Assembly: GCA_005239465.1 (NCBI GenBank)
Contig: SPAW01000026.1
Coordinates: forward strand, 68,596-132,595
Reading direction: 5' to 3'
Origin: Nitrospira sp.
GTDB lineage: Bacteria; Nitrospirota; Nitrospiria; Nitrospirales; Nitrospiraceae
Length of the DNA: 64,000 nt
The notes below the pieces were generated by a model. It saw only the letters and a list, made by a program, of their open reading frames with translations. It had not been told where the DNA came from and did not search any database. Shown piece after piece: positions 1 through 7,451 of the stretch. The translations under genes and the position numbers were made by a program. Position 1 is the first letter of the stretch; each line of letters starts with the position of its first letter.

Positions 1-64
1 TCGCAGGCCGAGCCAGTCGAGGGGAGCTCGCCGAAGTCTTCACGAACAACGAATTGAGGTGCTG

Positions 65-397
65 ATGAATCATAATGACCGGTTGCGAGCCGAGTTGGAC
101 CAACATGAGCTGGCTGTATTGCAGCGATACATGGTCGCTCTCCATGAAGAGCCACATGTATCCAACCCCCGCGTCGATGTCACCCAGGTCTTCCGCGGAG
201 TGGAAGGCCAGATCTTCGTTCCGGTGACCGTCTCAGGAGCAACGCCCGATGCGCACCTGGCGATGTTGATGGAACACAAAGCCGAGCAGTTGTATAAACA
301 AAGCGGCAGTCGATTTGTCCTTCTGCAACGGTTGGAGACTGATCCTCAGCGGCAAAACTATGTTTGGGCGGAGGGATCCTGGCAGACGGTGCCGTAG
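65..397 (+). CDS. Conserved-looking hypothetical protein, 110 aa
   Basis: I do not recognise a family. The product is a small soluble protein with no signal peptide or membrane segment. It has an N-terminal helical stretch rich in charged residues followed by a mixed alpha/beta part ending in a Trp-rich tail (VWAEGSWQTVP). The ATG at 65 is preferred over the in-frame GTG at 59 because the GAGG just upstream is correctly spaced for it. It lies upstream of, and on the same strand as, the L,D-transpeptidase, separated by a hairpin repeat. Confidence 0.6.
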   Translation: MNHNDRLRAELDQHELAVLQRYMVALHEEPHVSNPRVDVTQVFRGVEGQIFVPVTVSGATPDAHLAMLMEHKAEQLYKQSGSRFVLLQRLETDPQRQNYVWAEGSWQTVP

Positions 398-427
398 CAG
401 AGGGTGAAGCGTCTCCCTGCAGAGAGC

Positions 428-545
428 GGAGCTGATAGCTGATGGCGTATAGCATAGACAAAGACAATCATGTACCCGTTCTGCTCATATGCAATCGGCC
501 ATAAGCCATACGCCATATGCTCATCTCTTCAGACACGATACGAAC
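428..545. repeat. Heptamer-word hairpin (locus a)
   Basis: The left arm near 428-460 is built from words like GCTGATA/GCTGATG/GCGTATA. The right arm near 500-535 reads ATAAGCC, ATACGCC, ATATGCT, in 7-nt register and roughly complementary to the left. The right arm continues into TCTCTTCAGAC, which is also found at the hairpin at 58.5 kb. The arm overlaps the first codons of the longest reading of the following gene. Confidence 0.6.
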
Positions 546-1336
546 GACGCACCACGTTGATACTCCTCGCGTTGATAGTGTTGGCACTCCTTCCATTTGT
601 CTCTGAAGCAGAACCTCCCAAGAAGCACCGAGGACCCTGCGACATCGTCTATCCGAGTGATACAACTGTCGAGTGGGACTGCCGCACCCTTCGATCCGGC
701 GAATCGCTGGAAAAGTTGTTCGGGGAGGATTGGATCGAGGTGGCCCGGTTCAACCGGATCGACCGGCGCCACGCACGTTCCGGCGCGTCTATTAAAGTCC
801 CCAGGAGACTTGACACCCTCGATTCGTTTGCTCCGCTTCCCTTGTTCTATCCAGTCGCAGAACAAGACGAGCAATTCATCCTGATCGATCTGGCTGAACA
901 GTTCCTCGGCGCCTATGAATACGGTGCACTGCGATTTGCTGTGCCCATCGCCTCAGGGAACGGACACGACGAAACTCCGACGGGAGAGTTTCGTCTGACG
1001 GCAGCCCATCGCCGCCATCAATCCAGTCTCTTTACGATCGAGGGAACCGATCGTCCCTATCCCATGAACTATGCGCTCCGGTTCCATGTGAATCGGACAG
1101 GCGTGTCTTATTGGATTCATGGCCGCGACATGCCGGGCTATCCCGCCTCCCACGGCTGCATCGGCCTCTACGACGAACCGATGCAGAAAGAACAGTACGG
1201 CATTCCGAAAGAGCCGGAGCTGGAGGATGCGAAGCGACTGTTCGAGTGGGTGTTAGGCGGTGAGCCGGACGACGACCGCATGATGCATCTCCCGCGAGGT
1301 CCACGTGTTCACATCATCGGCCAGGCGCCAAGATAG
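470..1336 (+). CDS. L,D-transpeptidase (YkuD-type) with LysM-like N-terminal part
   Basis: Likely a periplasmic peptidoglycan cross-linking enzyme. The C-terminal half carries the YkuD catalytic signature HGRDMPGYPASHGCIGL, with the nucleophile Cys near residue 230 and its paired His/Ser just before it. A hydrophobic segment near residues 29-46 should be a signal peptide or anchor. A short LysM-like section (LFGEDWIEVARFNRI) follows. The first 27 codons lie in a hairpin repeat and are not signal-like, so the real start may be the TTG at 557. A diverged copy of the 3' end is at 19.2-19.6 kb and a smaller piece at 13.2 kb. Confidence 0.85.
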   Translation: MYPFCSYAIGHKPYAICSSLQTRYERRTTLILLALIVLALLPFVSEAEPPKKHRGPCDIVYPSDTTVEWDCRTLRSGESLEKLFGEDWIEVARFNRIDRRHARSGASIKVPRRLDTLDSFAPLPLFYPVAEQDEQFILIDLAEQFLGAYEYGALRFAVPIASGNGHDETPTGEFRLTAAHRRHQSSLFTIEGTDRPYPMNYALRFHVNRTGVSYWIHGRDMPGYPASHGCIGLYDEPMQKEQYGIPKEPELEDAKRLFEWVLGGEPDDDRMMHLPRGPRVHIIGQAPR

Positions 1337-1637
1337 CAGCCGTAGCGACTACTAAGCCAATCCGAAAATAAGTCTGGTCTCGGTGGTCTATTTCGCGGGT
1401 CCTGTCGCGGCGAACAGCCCCAGGGGGACTGGCTCCAGCCTCGCCGGACTTCGGCGAGCTCAGCCGAGCCGTGCCTGTCCCGCTGTGTGCGCGGTGGGGC
1501 CCTTCCGTTGCGCGCGCTCGGTGAAAGACCGCGTCTTGGACTTCGGCGAGCTCAGTCGAGCCGCGCGCCGGGGTTGGGCGGGTGAGACCATCGCCTCGTT
1601 CGCCACTCCACCTGCGGCATTTCGGCCTGGCGCCGCG
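1331..1637. mobile_element. Insertion of about 300 bp flanked by short direct repeats
   Basis: The sequence CGGCCAGGCGCC near 1318-1330 recurs as CGGCCTGGCGCC near 1625-1637. At 19.43 kb the copy of this locus runs straight from the transpeptidase end into GAAATGATTTTTGG without the intervening DNA, like an unoccupied site. The interior contains two copies of a motif with core CGGCGAGCTCAG and about 60 bp shared with the element at 25.2 kb. No transposase or clear terminal inverted repeat is visible. A reading frame at 1383-1643 looks like repeat DNA, not a gene. Confidence 0.5.
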
Positions 1638-1775
1638 AAATGATTTTTGGATTGGGGCTCATAGTAGTCGCGTCACTGGAAGGAGAGGTAACACTCCGAT
1701 CCAAAAACGCCTGACTTACCCGCGCCAAAATCCCGACCCAGAAGGCCAATGATGACTGGTCGATTTCTCATGCGA
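1633..1775. repeat. Copy 1 of a duplicated flank shared with 19.43-19.57 kb
   Basis: About 140 bp here is nearly identical to the stretch that follows the transpeptidase fragment at 19.43 kb: GGATTGGGGCTCATAGTAG, the GGAAGGAGAGGT stretch and GGTCGATTTCTC are common to both. It holds no recognised gene and precedes the CBS protein promoter region. Confidence 0.75.
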
Positions 1776-1845
1776 CTTGGCCTATCCTTGAGCCGATCCA
1801 ACAACAAATGATAATGAGCGCTGACAGCGAACGAAGGGGGCGCAC

Positions 1846-2697
1846 ATGACTGCACAGTCAGGGGGAACCATCGGCAGTTCCATGCATCGAGACCTTGAAG
1901 TGGTTGCCCAGGACGCCACCATCGTTGACGCAGCTGTTCGGATGCGAGAGCGAAGCATCGGCTCTGTGCTGGTGGGATCGGTAGAGCCCGGCGGAGGAGG
2001 GCACAGGATCGTGGGGATCGTCACTGAGATAGACCTTGTCCGCAAGGTGATCGCGCAAGGGTTAAACGTGTCGCAAACCACGGTGGCTCAGATCATGGCG
2101 AGGCCCCTCCTGACGATCACCCCTGACCAGCCGTTGCTGGATGCAAGCCATCTCATGGAAATCAACCATGTCCGGCATCTGTGTGTGTCGGAGGGAGGGT
2201 GCATTGTCGGGTTAATCTCAGTGCGGGACCTTGTCAGGTATTTTGTTGAGGCCGAGGCCGGCCCGGCCCGCGCACTGGACGACGTCTACCGGCCGCTCAG
2301 TGTGCTCATGCGGACGTCGATTGAAACCATTGACAATGGGGAGACTCTTCTGGCTGCGGCGCGGCGGATGGCGGAGAAGCATGTCGGCTCTCTGCTCGTG
2401 TCTCAAACTGGAAAACCGGTGGGCATCGTGACCGAGAGCGACATGGTTCGTAAAGCCCTGGCATACAACCTGGATCCTGGCCTCATCCGCGTTGGCTCGC
2501 TCATGAACCATCCGGTGATTGACATTGATATCAACCGCACGATTCACGATGCGAGCGAGCTCATGGCCGAAAAGGGTGTTCGCCACCTGGCAGTGACGGA
2601 GATCCACAAGATCGTGGGAATTCTGTCTGTGCGGGATCTGATCAGGGTGATCTCGGTCAGGGACCGACCGAGATTCCTGCGCGAGAAAGGAAAGTAA
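1846..2697 (+). CDS. Four-CBS-domain protein (two Bateman modules)
   Basis: The 283-aa soluble protein consists almost entirely of four CBS motifs in two pairs, at about residues 10-75, 78-135, 150-205 and 215-275. Each has the usual hydrophobic-GI(V/L)-T/S-x-x-D-hydrophobic ending (IVGIVTEIDLVRKVI, IVGLISVRDLV, PVGIVTESDMVRKAL, IVGILSVRDLIRVI). CBS pairs commonly bind adenine nucleotides and report energy state. With no catalytic domain attached, it is probably a regulatory or ligand-sensing protein; its partner is unknown. The ATG follows GGGGGCGCAC. Confidence 0.85.
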   Translation: MTAQSGGTIGSSMHRDLEVVAQDATIVDAAVRMRERSIGSVLVGSVEPGGGGHRIVGIVTEIDLVRKVIAQGLNVSQTTVAQIMARPLLTITPDQPLLDASHLMEINHVRHLCVSEGGCIVGLISVRDLVRYFVEAEAGPARALDDVYRPLSVLMRTSIETIDNGETLLAAARRMAEKHVGSLLVSQTGKPVGIVTESDMVRKALAYNLDPGLIRVGSLMNHPVIDIDINRTIHDASELMAEKGVRHLAVTEIHKIVGILSVRDLIRVISVRDRPRFLREKGK

Positions 2698-3203
2698 CTT
2701 ACCCCAGAGCAAAGGGTAACGGTATGAACTGTGGCATACTACCCGCGATGCCCGATCTGCTTCAAGGGGATCGGTGAAAAGACGCGCCGGAATACTCTCG
2801 AACGCCGGCTGAGTCTGTTGGGTATCTCCTCCTATCGCCGCACCTCCTGCGAGCGGCGATTTCGAGCCTTTTGCTGCTGGTGGTACCGCTAGGAAGGCGT
2901 CCAAACAGGGCGCTCAACAACAGTTGATTTTGAAACAAGGCGTGAATGAGTTGGAGTCTCTTTGAAATCACAAGGTGATTCACCGCCTCGCTCCAAACGT
3001 TATTGCGCCAAGCGCTGTACGAACACGGCGCCGGTTCAGGATCGGCCACCCGTTGATCACGTCTGGCCGATCAGCTGTTGCATCGAGCGACAGTCTTTTT
3101 TAGAATATGACCCTTTTTCGCGCAGTGGACAGCACGCCTCTTTCCCTGCGCATAGCATTCCGAAGACCATGCTCGTGCCTCTAGCCGGGAGGAGTCCGAA
3201 ACC
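2698..3203. other. 506-bp intergenic stretch without a supported gene
   Basis: Short open frames exist on both strands, but none has a ribosome site or a recognisable product. It must contain the promoter of the globin-coupled kinase. A 14-nt piece (near 2923-2938) recurs near 20.93 kb, too short to interpret. Confidence 0.4.
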
Positions 3204-4472
3204 ATGGCCGTGGACGACTGGGAAACCCGCAAAGAATTTCTGCGATTCACAAAAGAAGAGGAAGTCGCCCTCACGGCCCTCCAGCCGATCATGGCCCAGC
3301 ACGTGGATGAGTTAGTGGGGGCCTTCTACCGTCATCTCCTGTCCTTTCCCGAAACGAGAACATTCCTCACGGACGAGCTGATCAGCACCCGGCTGCTGGA
3401 GGCCCAGAAGCGATACCTCCTCTCACTGGTAACGGGTCCCTATGACCAAGACTATGAGGAAGGGCGGCGGCGGATTGGCCAGGTCCATGCGCGTCTGGGG
3501 TTGACCCCCGAGTGGTACTTGGGGGCCTATGCCCTCTACCTGTCGCTCCTGGAGCCGCTGATCTTTGAGAGGTTTCGCACCCAGCCGGCCAAGTACGTGG
3601 CCATCCGCATCGCCTTGACCAAAATCATGTTCTTGGACATGCAATTGGCCCTCGAGGCATACATCGAGAAATCCTCGGAAGGACAGGAGTATGCCGTCAA
3701 TCAGTTGACAGGCTTCACTCGTGAACTGGAAAAAGGACTGACTCAGAACCGGCAAGTTCTGAGTGAGACGCAGCAGCAACTCCGTCTCACGGAGCGATTA
3801 GCAGAATTGGGCACGCTCGCCGCGGGTATGGCCCATGAGATCGGCACACCGATGAACGTGATTTTAGGGCGAGCCGAACTGTTGATGCGACGGACGGACG
3901 ATGAGACGATGAAAAAAGGTCTGGAAATAATTGCCGCACAGGTTGAACGCATTACGAGGCTGATGAATCAGTTGCTCACCGTTGCCCGGCGTGGTCCACC
4001 CAACTTCGGACCCCTGGACCTGCGGGGAGTGATCAAGAATTGTCTGGATGCGGTCGAGGAACGGCTGAGCCGACACTGCATTCAGGTGGTATCCGAGCAC
4101 GACGAGGATTTACCGCAAATCCACGGGGATAGCGATCTCATGATGCAGGTCTTGCTGAATCTTGTTCTCAATGCGGTGCAGGCCATGCCCGAGGGCGGCA
4201 CCCTGCGTGTGGCTGCCGCCCGGGAAGGAGAGCACCACATCAGGCTGACAGTTGCGGATACCGGACACGGAATTCCGCCCGATGTCCTACCGAAAATCTT
4301 TGAGCCCTTTGTCACAACCAAAGAACGCGGGAAAGGGACCGGCCTGGGCCTCACGGTGGTCCTCGGGATCGTTCACGAACACGGCGGATCCATTACGGTG
4401 GACAGTATGGCCGGCCAGGGGACCACGTTCACGCTCTTCTTGCCAAAAGTCGCGCCTTCGTTCCAGCAATAA
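3204..4472 (+). CDS. Globin-coupled sensor histidine kinase
   Basis: A protoglobin domain occupies about residues 10-175, with the proximal haem-ligand His near residue 95 in the motif [17 protein letters not shown] coiled linker (about 175-200) leads into the kinase. The phospho-acceptor is His211 in [13 protein letters not shown]. The ATPase domain shows the N box ([14 protein letters not shown]), the G1 box (DTGHGIPP) and the G2 box (GKGTGLGLT). There is no membrane segment, so this is a cytoplasmic haem sensor, expected to detect O2 or another gas. The response regulator 170 bp downstream is the likely partner. Confidence 0.9.
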   Translation: MAVDDWETRKEFLRFTKEEEVALTALQPIMAQHVDELVGAFYRHLLSFPETRTFLTDELISTRLLEAQKRYLLSLVTGPYDQDYEEGRRRIGQVHARLGLTPEWYLGAYALYLSLLEPLIFERFRTQPAKYVAIRIALTKIMFLDMQLALEAYIEKSSEGQEYAVNQLTGFTRELEKGLTQNRQVLSETQQQLRLTERLAELGTLAAGMAHEIGTPMNVILGRAELLMRRTDDETMKKGLEIIAAQVERITRLMNQLLTVARRGPPNFGPLDLRGVIKNCLDAVEERLSRHCIQVVSEHDEDLPQIHGDSDLMMQVLLNLVLNAVQAMPEGGTLRVAAAREGEHHIRLTVADTGHGIPPDVLPKIFEPFVTTKERGKGTGLGLTVVLGIVHEHGGSITVDSMAGQGTTFTLFLPKVAPSFQQ

Positions 4473-4643
4473 TCTGTTGCGTTTTGGTCCTATCATTCCC
4501 GCTTCACGGAGACATTCTGCCCCATGAGGACAAGGACCGCGTGCAGAAGTTATTGATAATCAACAGATTGAAGCTCGGCATGAGAGTTGTTTCCTCATAC
4601 TGGTCGAGGGTTTTCTCTGCATCCATACAATGGAAAGAAAGGC

Positions 4644-5042
4644 ATGCCCGTTCGGCACAACCACCAGGGGAAACTGGTACTGGTGGTCGACGACGACGAC
4701 GACTACCGAAGCTTGTTGCGTGATGTCTTATACGAGCTGGGATTGCAGGTCGCCGAAGCGACTGACGGGAATGGAGCCATCCAACAGATCAGGGACGTAG
4801 AGCCTCACTTAGTCCTGACGGACCTTCGGATGCCCGCAGGCGGCTTCGAATATGTGAGAACCATGCGAGCCCTGTCCCCGTCCTGCCCGATCATTCTGAT
4901 GACGGCGTTTGGAGATCACCATACGAAGGCTGAGGCATTGGCGTGCGGGGTGCAGGCGTTTCTCACCAAGCCAGTCAGCCTTGCGAACCTCCAACGAGCC
5001 ATCATAGGAATTCTGGACGGCGAGTGGGAACCAAGCGACTAG
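4644..5042 (+). CDS. Single-domain response regulator (CheY-like)
   Basis: A 132-aa receiver domain with the acidic cluster VVDDDDD near residues 14-20, the phosphorylatable Asp60 (LTDLRMP) and the conserved Lys in FLTKPV. There is no output domain. The ATG at 4644 is chosen because GAAAGAAAGG precedes it and the product begins directly with the receiver fold; the in-frame ATG at 4587 would add a non-conserved tail. It follows the globin-coupled kinase on the same strand and probably receives phosphate from it. Confidence 0.85.
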   Translation: MPVRHNHQGKLVLVVDDDDDYRSLLRDVLYELGLQVAEATDGNGAIQQIRDVEPHLVLTDLRMPAGGFEYVRTMRALSPSCPIILMTAFGDHHTKAEALACGVQAFLTKPVSLANLQRAIIGILDGEWEPSD

Positions 5043-5084
5043 CCTTCAGCTGAATCCAACAGCCCGACTGTGCTCATGTTGTGC

Positions 5085-5335
5085 TCAACTCCACCTCACT
5101 CCAGCTCATTCCAGCCTGCTCCAGCCAACGTTCGTTTTTCCTCTAACTCTGGGTTCTCGTTGGCCTGAGTGAGCCTGAGTGCTGCAGAGTTTGATTCCGG
5201 GAACGCTTTCCTAAACCGCCGGCTCTAGGTTCAATCAAATCCAAGAAGTCCAAACGGGTGTCCGCCCACGATCAGATTCAAGGACAGCGGATGGCTAGTT
5301 TTGACAGGCTGGAGGACTAGAGGTTCCTGGAGCCA
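5085..5335. repeat. Heptamer-word hairpin with conserved 3' tail (locus o)
   Basis: The left arm (CTCCACC TCACTCC AGCTCAT TCCAGCC) and the right arm (GGCCTGA GTGAGCC TGAGTGC) are complementary runs in 7-nt register. They are followed by TTTCCTAAACCGC and, about 75-80 bp on, by a stretch with GGATGGCTAGTTTTGACAGG. The spacer at 21.74-21.93 kb has the same architecture and a related tail. This fills most of the 383-bp gap between the response regulator and the converging sigma-54 activator gene. Confidence 0.55.
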
Positions 5336-5425
5336 TTCTCAGTGCCCTAGAGATCGAACAGCCGTTCTTAGCGATACGCTGCACGCTGGAGTTTGGAATC
5401 GAAAGGAGCAGGAAGCAGGGCGCGG

Positions 5426-6559
5426 TTAGGGTTCGCTGCTACGGTTCTGTTCTGTGGGAGAAGTGTCTTGATCGCTCATTTCGCTTTCGAGCTTTCGCAG
5501 CCACCGGTACGTACGGCCCAGGGCTCGCGCAGCGCGACTCTTGTTACCGCCATACTCGGCCACTACCCGATTCGTGATTGCCCATTCGAGTCGAGCGAGG
5601 ACATTTGTGAGCGATCCCGTTTGTCGGAGAGACTGCAACAAAGAAGCCCAATCCATGCGAGTCACGAGCGCTGTCAGGTCAAGCGCCGGTGTGGGGAGGG
5701 CTGGATCGCGAAGCGCAGGGGGAAGAAGATCTCGAGTGATGAACGTGCAATGCTCCGACGCGAGGATGACACCCCGTTCCATCGCATTCTCGAGCTCACG
5801 GATATTTCCCGGCCACGTATAGGAGAAACAGAGATTCAGTGCTTCAGGAGTGAGACCCTGGATCGGTTTGCCGGTGCGATCCGCATACCGCGTGATGAAG
5901 TGCCGGGCCAATTCCGGTAGATCTTCGAGTCGCTCCCGCAAGGAGGGGACGTAGAGCGGAATGACGTTCAAACGGTAGTACAGGTCATGACGAAATTGGT
6001 TTCGCTCCATCATGGCTTCCAGATTTTGATTGGTCGCCGCGATCACACGAATGTCTGCTTTGATGTCGGCGGTGCCTCCGACTCGCGGAAATTCCTTTTC
6101 CTGTAGCACGCGCAGGAGTTTGACTTGAACGGGTGGAGGCAAATCACCGACTTCATCCAGAAAAATCGTGCCGCCTTCAGCCAACTCGAACTTGCCTTTG
6201 GCCTGGCTGACGGCACCGGTAAAGGCGCCGCGCTCGTGACCGAACAGCTCACTCTCCAGCAGCGCTTCAGGGATGGCCCCGCAATTGACCGTCACGAAGC
6301 GTCGATGCCCGCGCTTGCTTAGTTGGTGAATGAGCCTCGCGGCGAGTTCCTTCCCGCAACCCGTTTCACCGCTAATCAGCACGGTCGCATCCGACCCGGA
6401 GATAGTCCGGATCAGTGCGAGAACATCCTGCATGGCCTTGCTGCTGCCAACCATGCCACCGAGGTTGTGCTGTTCCGACGGTTTTTTCTTCAGATGAACA
6501 TTCCCCTGCTCCAACACGACGTTGCGGATCATCATGCATGGGTATGCGGTCGCAATCAT
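5426..6559 (-). CDS. Sigma-54-dependent transcriptional activator without receiver domain
   Basis: The AAA+ domain (about residues 33-260) has Walker A GETGCGKE (64-71), the sigma-54 contact loop GAFTGA (111-116), Walker B GGTIFLDEVGDL and an arginine-finger region (RHDLYYRLNVIPL). The C-terminus holds a Fis-type helix-turn-helix (NKSRAARALGRTYRWLRKL). The roughly 30-residue N-terminus is too short for a receiver, so control is not by phosphorylation of this protein; PspF-like control by a partner is possible. The start codon overlaps the stop of a 50-aa upstream gene (ATGA), suggesting translational coupling. Confidence 0.9.
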   Translation of the reverse strand: MIATAYPCMMIRNVVLEQGNVHLKKKPSEQHNLGGMVGSSKAMQDVLALIRTISGSDATVLISGETGCGKELAARLIHQLSKRGHRRFVTVNCGAIPEALLESELFGHERGAFTGAVSQAKGKFELAEGGTIFLDEVGDLPPPVQVKLLRVLQEKEFPRVGGTADIKADIRVIAATNQNLEAMMERNQFRHDLYYRLNVIPLYVPSLRERLEDLPELARHFITRYADRTGKPIQGLTPEALNLCFSYTWPGNIRELENAMERGVILASEHCTFITRDLLPPALRDPALPTPALDLTALVTRMDWASLLQSLRQTGSLTNVLARLEWAITNRVVAEYGGNKSRAARALGRTYRWLRKLESEMSDQDTSPTEQNRSSEP

Positions 6560-6708
6560 TTGGGCCTAACGCTTTCATAATAGGAATGTTCGCAACCTTT
6601 ATCGCTGTCAGTAACGTCGGTGCAATGACGCTGATGGTTCTCATGGCGAATGTGGTCGCTCAGCAGCCTTTGCAGGTCATGGCTCACTCGGCTCTGGTTC
6701 GTTGACAT
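6556..6708 (-). CDS. Small protein, 50 aa, coupled to the sigma-54 activator
   Basis: A short reading frame begins at an ATG preceded by a strong ribosome site (AAGGAG, about 6 nt upstream) and ends in TGA overlapping the ATG of the activator gene. The product (starting MSTNQSRVSHDLQRLLSDHI) is hydrophilic and rich in His, Asp and Ser. It resembles no family I know. It may be a real regulator or partner of the activator, or a leader frame whose translation couples to it. Confidence 0.5.
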   Translation of the reverse strand: MSTNQSRVSHDLQRLLSDHIRHENHQRHCTDVTDSDKGCEHSYYESVRPK

Positions 6709-7009
6709 GACTTACTCCTTGTTCGGGCCACAGACCTCATTCACACAGGGAGCAAACGCAATCTACTTGCCAGCACAAAGGACACAGTGAACCCGTTGAC
6801 AACCTGGGTGAATTGTTATTTGTTTTGAACTACTCCGGGAACGGGGTGTATCGGTTTGTTCGGAATTTGTATCTTATTGGAAGAGGGGCGGGGCGTCGCG
6901 CAGCAGCAAGTCATATTTTCTGCGCGAGCACAGCTCTTGCACAGGGTTCAGCCAGTGAAGCCAGGGCGTGCAGGCTAACCGAGGGCCACAGAAGCGGGAA
7001 AGCAGGACA
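6709..7009. other. Divergent promoter region, about 300 bp
   Basis: Lies between the leftward sigma-54 activator unit and the rightward response regulator. TTGACA near 6797 is a possible -35 box for the rightward genes, but no convincing -10 box is at the right distance. No repeat or other gene is evident. Confidence 0.35.
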
Positions 7010-7396
7010 ATGAGAAAGCAAATTCTTGTGGTGGACGACGATCCGGACATCAGACAGGTCCTTCAAGACCGTTTAGAATCGTATGGGTATCTGGTAGAAA
7101 CTGCAGCAGATGGACGTGCGGCTCTCAAAAAGCTGGAGCGCCTCGTCCCCAGTGGCGTATTCTTGGATATTCGTATGCCAGGAATGGATGGGTTGGAGGT
7201 GTTAAGTCAGATCCGGGATCGCCATCCGTCGATCCCGGTGGTGATCGTCACAGCGGCTAGCGCCAGAGAAAACGTTATCTCGGCTATCCGCGCGGGTGCA
7301 CAAGCGTACCTCCTAAAGCCGTTTGACACGCCACAGATCAAGCACCTGGCAGAGCGCTGGTTCGGAAGGCCACTCGAAGGGGAGAACGACAGATGA
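7010..7396 (+). CDS. Single-domain response regulator (CheY-like)
   Basis: A 128-aa receiver domain with acidic residues VVDDDPD at positions 7-13, phospho-acceptor Asp53 (FLDIRMPG), switch Thr in VIVTAAS and Lys in YLLKPF. No output domain follows. The ATG at 7010 follows GGGAAAGCAGGACA and puts the first beta strand (QILVVDDD) directly at the N-terminus. It is the first gene of a rightward set with a TonB receptor, a substrate-binding protein and a histidine kinase; the kinase 4 kb downstream could be its partner. Confidence 0.85.
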   Translation: MRKQILVVDDDPDIRQVLQDRLESYGYLVETAADGRAALKKLERLVPSGVFLDIRMPGMDGLEVLSQIRDRHPSIPVVIVTAASARENVISAIRAGAQAYLLKPFDTPQIKHLAERWFGRPLEGENDR

Positions 7397-7451
7397 GCAC
7401 TCGTATTTTGGTCATAGTTGTGGGCACTTCGGTCTGAGTCCTTATTGTGTG

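Noticed and set aside
1383-1643. An 86-codon frame in the insertion near 1.5 kb
   Set aside because: It covers repeat DNA found also at 25.2 kb, has no ribosome site and encodes a low-complexity Ala/Arg/Gly sequence.
5207-5250. A tRNA-like piece (TTTCCTAAACCGC with GGTTCAATC downstream)
   Set aside because: It recalls the anticodon and T arms of a tRNA with CCT anticodon, but no full cloverleaf or acceptor stem can be built, and the related copy at 21.86 kb lacks the T arm.
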